Below are positions 61,142 to 64,000 of a DNA stretch of 64,000 bases, piece by piece. Position 1 is the stretch's first letter. Every line of letters starts with the position of its first letter. A program made the translations under genes and the position numbers. The stretch comes from Ferdinandcohnia sp036962705. Lineage in GTDB: Bacteria > Bacillota > Bacilli > Bacillales > Bacillaceae_L. The stretch is from NCBI RefSeq assembly GCF_036962705.1, contig NZ_JBALOQ010000018.1, positions 93,415-157,414 on the forward strand, in the 5' to 3' direction. The notes beneath the pieces are model-generated. The model was given only the letters and a program-made list of their open reading frames with translations, made no database searches and was not told the origin of the DNA.

Positions 61142-61976
61142 ATCGTTTAAAATTCCATTCATCTGTTTTGTATCGTCTTTCTGCAATTTCATGTACATAG
61201 TTCAATTCTTCATCTGTCAATTGATAAGGTTCAAGCACAATATCTAGTCCTTCCTCAAAACCTTCTTTAAAAGCCTGCTTTGCTTCTTCATTTGTAACTG
61301 GAATCTCTCTTAATGCATTTATAGCAACTGCTTTATTTTTAAAATTGCGTTGCATTCTTTCCCTGACACGTTCATTTGAATATTTAAATAGATCGAATAA
61401 TTTATCCTCATCTATATCTAGTAGGATCGAACCATGCTGAAGAATAACACCCTTCTGTCTCGTTTGGGCACTACCAGCTACTTTCCTTCCTTCCACAACA
61501 AGCTCGTACCAAGAAGGTGCATCAAAGCACACTGCAGATCGTGGATTCTTTAATCCTTCCCGTTCTTCAGCAGTCTTAGGAACAGCAAAATACGCATCTA
61601 AACCTAGTTTTCGGAAGCCTTGCAAAATTCCTTCAGAAATGACACGGTATGCCTCTGTTACCGTTTTGGGCATGTCAGGATGCTCTTCCGACACAATCAC
61701 ACTATATGTAAGCTCCTGATCGTGTAGCACTCCTCTTCCGCCTGTTGGACGACGAACAAAGCCAAGACCATATTTTTTCACAGCTTCAAGATCAATTTCT
61801 TTTTCTACCTTTTGAAAATAACCGATTGAAAGAGTTGCTGGATTCCAACCATAAAAACGTATCGTCGGTGGAATTTTCCCCTCGCTGTTCCAATCAAGTA
61901 ACGCTTCATCTAATGCCATATTAAACTCTGGCGAACAATGGCCAGAATCAATAAATCTCCATACCTCTTTTTCCAT
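61140..61976 (-). CDS. lipM: Octanoyl-[acyl carrier protein]:GcvH octanoyltransferase
   Basis: A 278-residue enzyme that starts lipoate synthesis by moving octanoate from ACP to GcvH. RRPTGGRGVLHD near 75-86 is the family signature; the acyl-thioester nucleophile is C150 (AVCFDAPS) and K165 lies in GRKVAGSAQ. The ATG at 61976 follows AGAGGG and starts MEKEVWRFIDSG as in B. subtilis LipM; the longer frame is rejected. Its product ultimately lipoylates BkdB of the bkd complex in this window. Confidence 0.96.
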   Translation of the reverse strand: MEKEVWRFIDSGHCSPEFNMALDEALLDWNSEGKIPPTIRFYGWNPATLSIGYFQKVEKEIDLEAVKKYGLGFVRRPTGGRGVLHDQELTYSVIVSEEHPDMPKTVTEAYRVISEGILQGFRKLGLDAYFAVPKTAEEREGLKNPRSAVCFDAPSWYELVVEGRKVAGSAQTRQKGVILQHGSILLDIDEDKLFDLFKYSNERVRERMQRNFKNKAVAINALREIPVTNEEAKQAFKEGFEEGLDIVLEPYQLTDEELNYVHEIAERRYKTDEWNFKR

Positions 61977-62131
61977 ACGAAACCCTCTTTGTTCTATATT
62001 GTTTGCCATTCCTTAGTCTATCAGAACAAAAATTGTTTTTCAAAATCAAAACCTCCAGAGAATTCCTTTGATTCTTTTTAACCACACGAATATAATAGAA
62101 AATGAGAGATAGAAAAAGGAGTAGATTGATT

Positions 62132-62503
62132 TTGGAAATACTTTTAATTGTTTTAGGTGCACTCATTGCATACGGAATTTTTACATTCTTCTACCAAAGA
62201 AAAATAGTAACTATTTTAAACGAAGAACAGTTTCGTGAAGGATATCGTAAAGCACAACTGATCGATGTCCGTGAACCAAACGAATTTGACGGGGGTCATA
62301 TTCTAGGTGCACGTAATATACCGTTATCACAAATGAAAATGCGCTTAACAGAAATCAGACCTGATAAACCAGTCTACTTATACTGCCAAAACACTGTTCG
62401 TAGTGGTCGTGCAGCACAATTACTTCGTAGAAAAGGCTATAAAGACCTTTACCAGCTACAAGGTGGCTTTAAAAAGTGGTCAGGTAAAATAAAGAAAAAA
62501 TAA
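62132..62503 (+). CDS. yqhL: Membrane-anchored rhodanese-like protein (YqhL)
   Basis: A rhodanese domain of about 123 residues behind one N-terminal membrane helix. LIDVREPNEF starts the domain; the active-site loop CQNTVRS carries the persulfide Cys. The TTG at 62132 lies 10 nt after AGGAG and starts right before the helix; an ATG at 62102 has no ribosome site, and a TTG at 62126 is too close. Divergent from lipM as in B. subtilis. Possible sulfur carrier; partner unknown. Confidence 0.85.
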   Translation: MEILLIVLGALIAYGIFTFFYQRKIVTILNEEQFREGYRKAQLIDVREPNEFDGGHILGARNIPLSQMKMRLTEIRPDKPVYLYCQNTVRSGRAAQLLRRKGYKDLYQLQGGFKKWSGKIKKK

Positions 62504-62533
62504 CCTATTCCATCATTGGAATAGGTTTTTTTC
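62502..62533 (+). terminator. Intrinsic terminator of yqhL
   Basis: AACCTATTCCA (62502-62512) pairs perfectly with TGGAATAGGTT (62517-62527), followed by T-rich DNA. Confidence 0.9.
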
Positions 62534-62580
62534 ATGCCCCTTTATGATAAAATATGGAAAGAATAACCCGAGGTGATACT

Positions 62581-63417
62581 TTGAACATTTCGAAAGGACT
62601 TTACCATACCATCTACCACCCAAGACTAATCATCATCCCACTTATCGTGAATGTGATTCTAACATTCATTGGGGTATTAGGGGTTTATTTTGGCTTTACT
62701 CCATTTTCATTTTCCAATTTTGACATTCAAATACCCTATGGGATTCCACTTTTAGATGATGTCATTTTTTCTTTATATGAGCCTTATACAAGTAACTGGC
62801 TACTTACTAGCATTGCCACCATCGGAATACTACTTATAAAAAGCTACGCACTTAGCATGTATCTCGGCTCCATGAAATGCTTTTTAGAGGGACCTGATAA
62901 TACATATTCAATATTAAAAATAGCACCCTATTACTTTGAAAGAATGGTACAATTTTCAATAATTGAGCTCCTAATCAGTATCTTACTCTCTCTATTAGTT
63001 CATACTTTTTGGCCACTAGCCATAATAGTAATTCTGATTGTACTTTTTTTCTCCCTAACTCCATACATAATTGTCTTAGAAGATGCAACTGTTAAAGATG
63101 CCATTGTAGAATCGCCGAAACTATTTATACAAAATCTTGGAACCCTATTACTTATTGTATTTGCCTCATTTATTTTGACATTTTTAATCGCTAAGCTTCC
63201 ATTTACTGATAAAAAAGTGGCATACTATATTGTTTCTCTTCTAAATAGTTTTTTGGGAACCACCATGATATTTGCTATGATGGATTGTTTACATAAAAGT
63301 ATTTTTAAATTCAGCTTGCCAACTAAGAAAATAAAAAAATCAAGAAAGCTGTTCCCACCACTCTGGATTGCTGCACTTCTTTTACCATTACTAGGTGCTT
63401 TGTTGCTTTCTGGATAA
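62581..63417 (+). CDS. Polytopic membrane protein of unknown function
   Basis: A 278-residue protein with about six hydrophobic helices (roughly 15-40, 75-97, 118-150, 155-172, 195-215, 255-275) and a basic segment (KKIKKSRK) before the last. I do not recognise the family. The TTG at 62581 has GAGG 7 nt upstream; the ATG at 62554 has no ribosome site. It stands alone, 78 bp after yqhL and past its terminator, and is followed by repeat array B. A general membrane integral or transport-associated role is possible; nothing decides it. Confidence 0.7.
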   Translation: MNISKGLYHTIYHPRLIIIPLIVNVILTFIGVLGVYFGFTPFSFSNFDIQIPYGIPLLDDVIFSLYEPYTSNWLLTSIATIGILLIKSYALSMYLGSMKCFLEGPDNTYSILKIAPYYFERMVQFSIIELLISILLSLLVHTFWPLAIIVILIVLFFSLTPYIIVLEDATVKDAIVESPKLFIQNLGTLLLIVFASFILTFLIAKLPFTDKKVAYYIVSLLNSFLGTTMIFAMMDCLHKSIFKFSLPTKKIKKSRKLFPPLWIAALLLPLLGALLLSG

Positions 63418-63480
63418 AGAGAGCTTAGTTAAATAAATGATCTGGAAGAAATTTAGGTGAGGAAACTTATCGAATAGAGG

Positions 63481-63800
63481 GTTTGCGGTATACATTTATC
63501 GTTTTGCAGTTTGGTGATATACCGTTTATGTATACCATTTTTCGTTTTTCGACTTGGCGATATACCGTTTAGGCCGTTTGTGGTATACCATTTATCGTTT
63601 TACTGTTGGGTGATATACCGTTTATGCTGTTTGCGGTATATCATTTTTCGTTTTGCGGCATTGTGATATACCGTTTAGGCCATTTGCGGTAATCATTTAT
63701 TGTTTTACGGCTGGGTAATACACCGTTTAGACCGTTTGCAGTATACCATTTATCGTTTTTCGACTTGACGGTATATCATTTATTGTTTTACAACTGCCAA
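63481..63800. repeat. 53-bp tandem repeat array B (about six units)
   Basis: Units start near 63481, 63531 (5' part missing), 63576, 63629, 63682 and 63734. Complete units are 53 bp (one is 52). Each begins GTTTGCGGTATA and carries arms GGTATA and TATACC separated by about 26 nt, so each can fold. It follows the unknown membrane gene. The period equals that of array A at 20365 although the sequence differs. Most of 63801-63963 shows no further feature. Confidence 0.88.
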
Positions 63801-63963
63801 AATATCCTCAATAGTGATTGCTTGCGTTACCTTTCACACATCATAACTCCAAAAAATGGAACGCATCTAAACTTTGCATTCCCCTTTTACCCATTTCAAT
63901 CGCAAAAGCGGCACGATTCTACTTAGTGTTACTCTTTCGCACATTGCAAACCCCAAAAACACG

Positions 63964-63990
63964 AAAAAGACCAACCATATTGGCTGATCT
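63964..63990 (-). terminator. Terminator of a leftward gene beyond the window end
   Basis: On the minus strand AGATCAGCC (63990-63982) pairs with GGTTGGTCT (63976-63968), with G-T wobbles, followed by TTTTT. It implies a minus-strand gene ending just past 64000. Confidence 0.7.
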
Positions 63991-64000
63991 TGTGTTTGCC

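Noticed and set aside
63800..63963. Third tandem array after array B
   Set aside because: Some repeated words such as TTGCG are present, but no steady period or unit could be shown.

Overview
This window comes from a low-GC Gram-positive endospore former of the Bacillaceae (Bacillus in the broad sense). The evidence is the near-continuous yqj-bkd-spo0A-spoIIIA-yqh gene order known from Bacillus subtilis, a full spoIIIA operon, spo0A with spoIVB, strong GGAGG ribosome sites and many intrinsic terminators. It is not B. subtilis itself. It carries propionate/methylmalonyl-CoA genes and a B12-dependent class II ribonucleotide reductase, and it lacks gnd, yqhS and yqhQ at their usual places. No rRNA or tRNA gene, CRISPR array or IS transposase was found.

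Layout. 1-10.4 kb: a SWIM/SNF2 helicase (cut by the window start), nitroreductase, RNase Z, zwf, DNA polymerase IV, a lone CheW-like protein, an M20 peptidase, and a two-gene unit for an acyl-CoA carboxylase beta subunit and methylmalonyl-CoA epimerase. 10.6-20.3 kb: a 30-residue Prli42-type microprotein, a YqjA-like membrane protein, an arginine-type ABC transporter, bacilliredoxin BrxB, then meaB and both methylmalonyl-CoA mutase subunits. 20.4-31.1 kb: a 53-bp tandem array, then the branched-chain keto acid operon ptb-bcd-buk-lpdV-bkdAA-bkdAB-bkdB with its activator BkdR, a sigma-54 promoter, a cre site and helically phased TTGCA boxes. 31.2-44.7 kb: yqzF, yqiK, spo0A, spoIVB, recN, argR, tlyA, dxs, ispA, xseBA, folD, nusB and yqhY. 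45-52.8 kb: accC-accB behind a FapR-like operator, and spoIIIAA-AH. 52.9-64 kb: efp, yqhT, yqhR, yqhP, yqhO, nrdJ interrupted by a group I-like intron, lipM, a rhodanese-like protein, a membrane protein and a second 53-bp tandem array.

How the genes work together. The bkd products convert branched-chain amino acids to acyl-CoA primers and, through ptb and buk, to ATP. The valine and isoleucine branches yield propionyl-CoA, which the YqjD-like carboxylase, epimerase, MutAB and MeaB can carry to succinyl-CoA using adenosylcobalamin. Adenosylcobalamin is also the cofactor of NrdJ. accBC supplies malonyl-CoA for elongating the branched primers. The centre is a replication, recombination, isoprenoid and sporulation block.

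Most notable features: (1) a 1216-nt group I-like intron that splits the NPCGE active-site motif of nrdJ between Gly and Glu and carries a frameshifted PD-(D/E)XK-type homing endonuclease gene; (2) two unrelated arrays that share an exact 53-bp period; (3) a structured dispersed repeat in three copies whose terminal palindrome recurs as a terminator; (4) a forced ATT start for spoIIIAD; (5) a FapR-like operator on accBC. Family assignments come from recognising sequence motifs and gene order; no database search was run.
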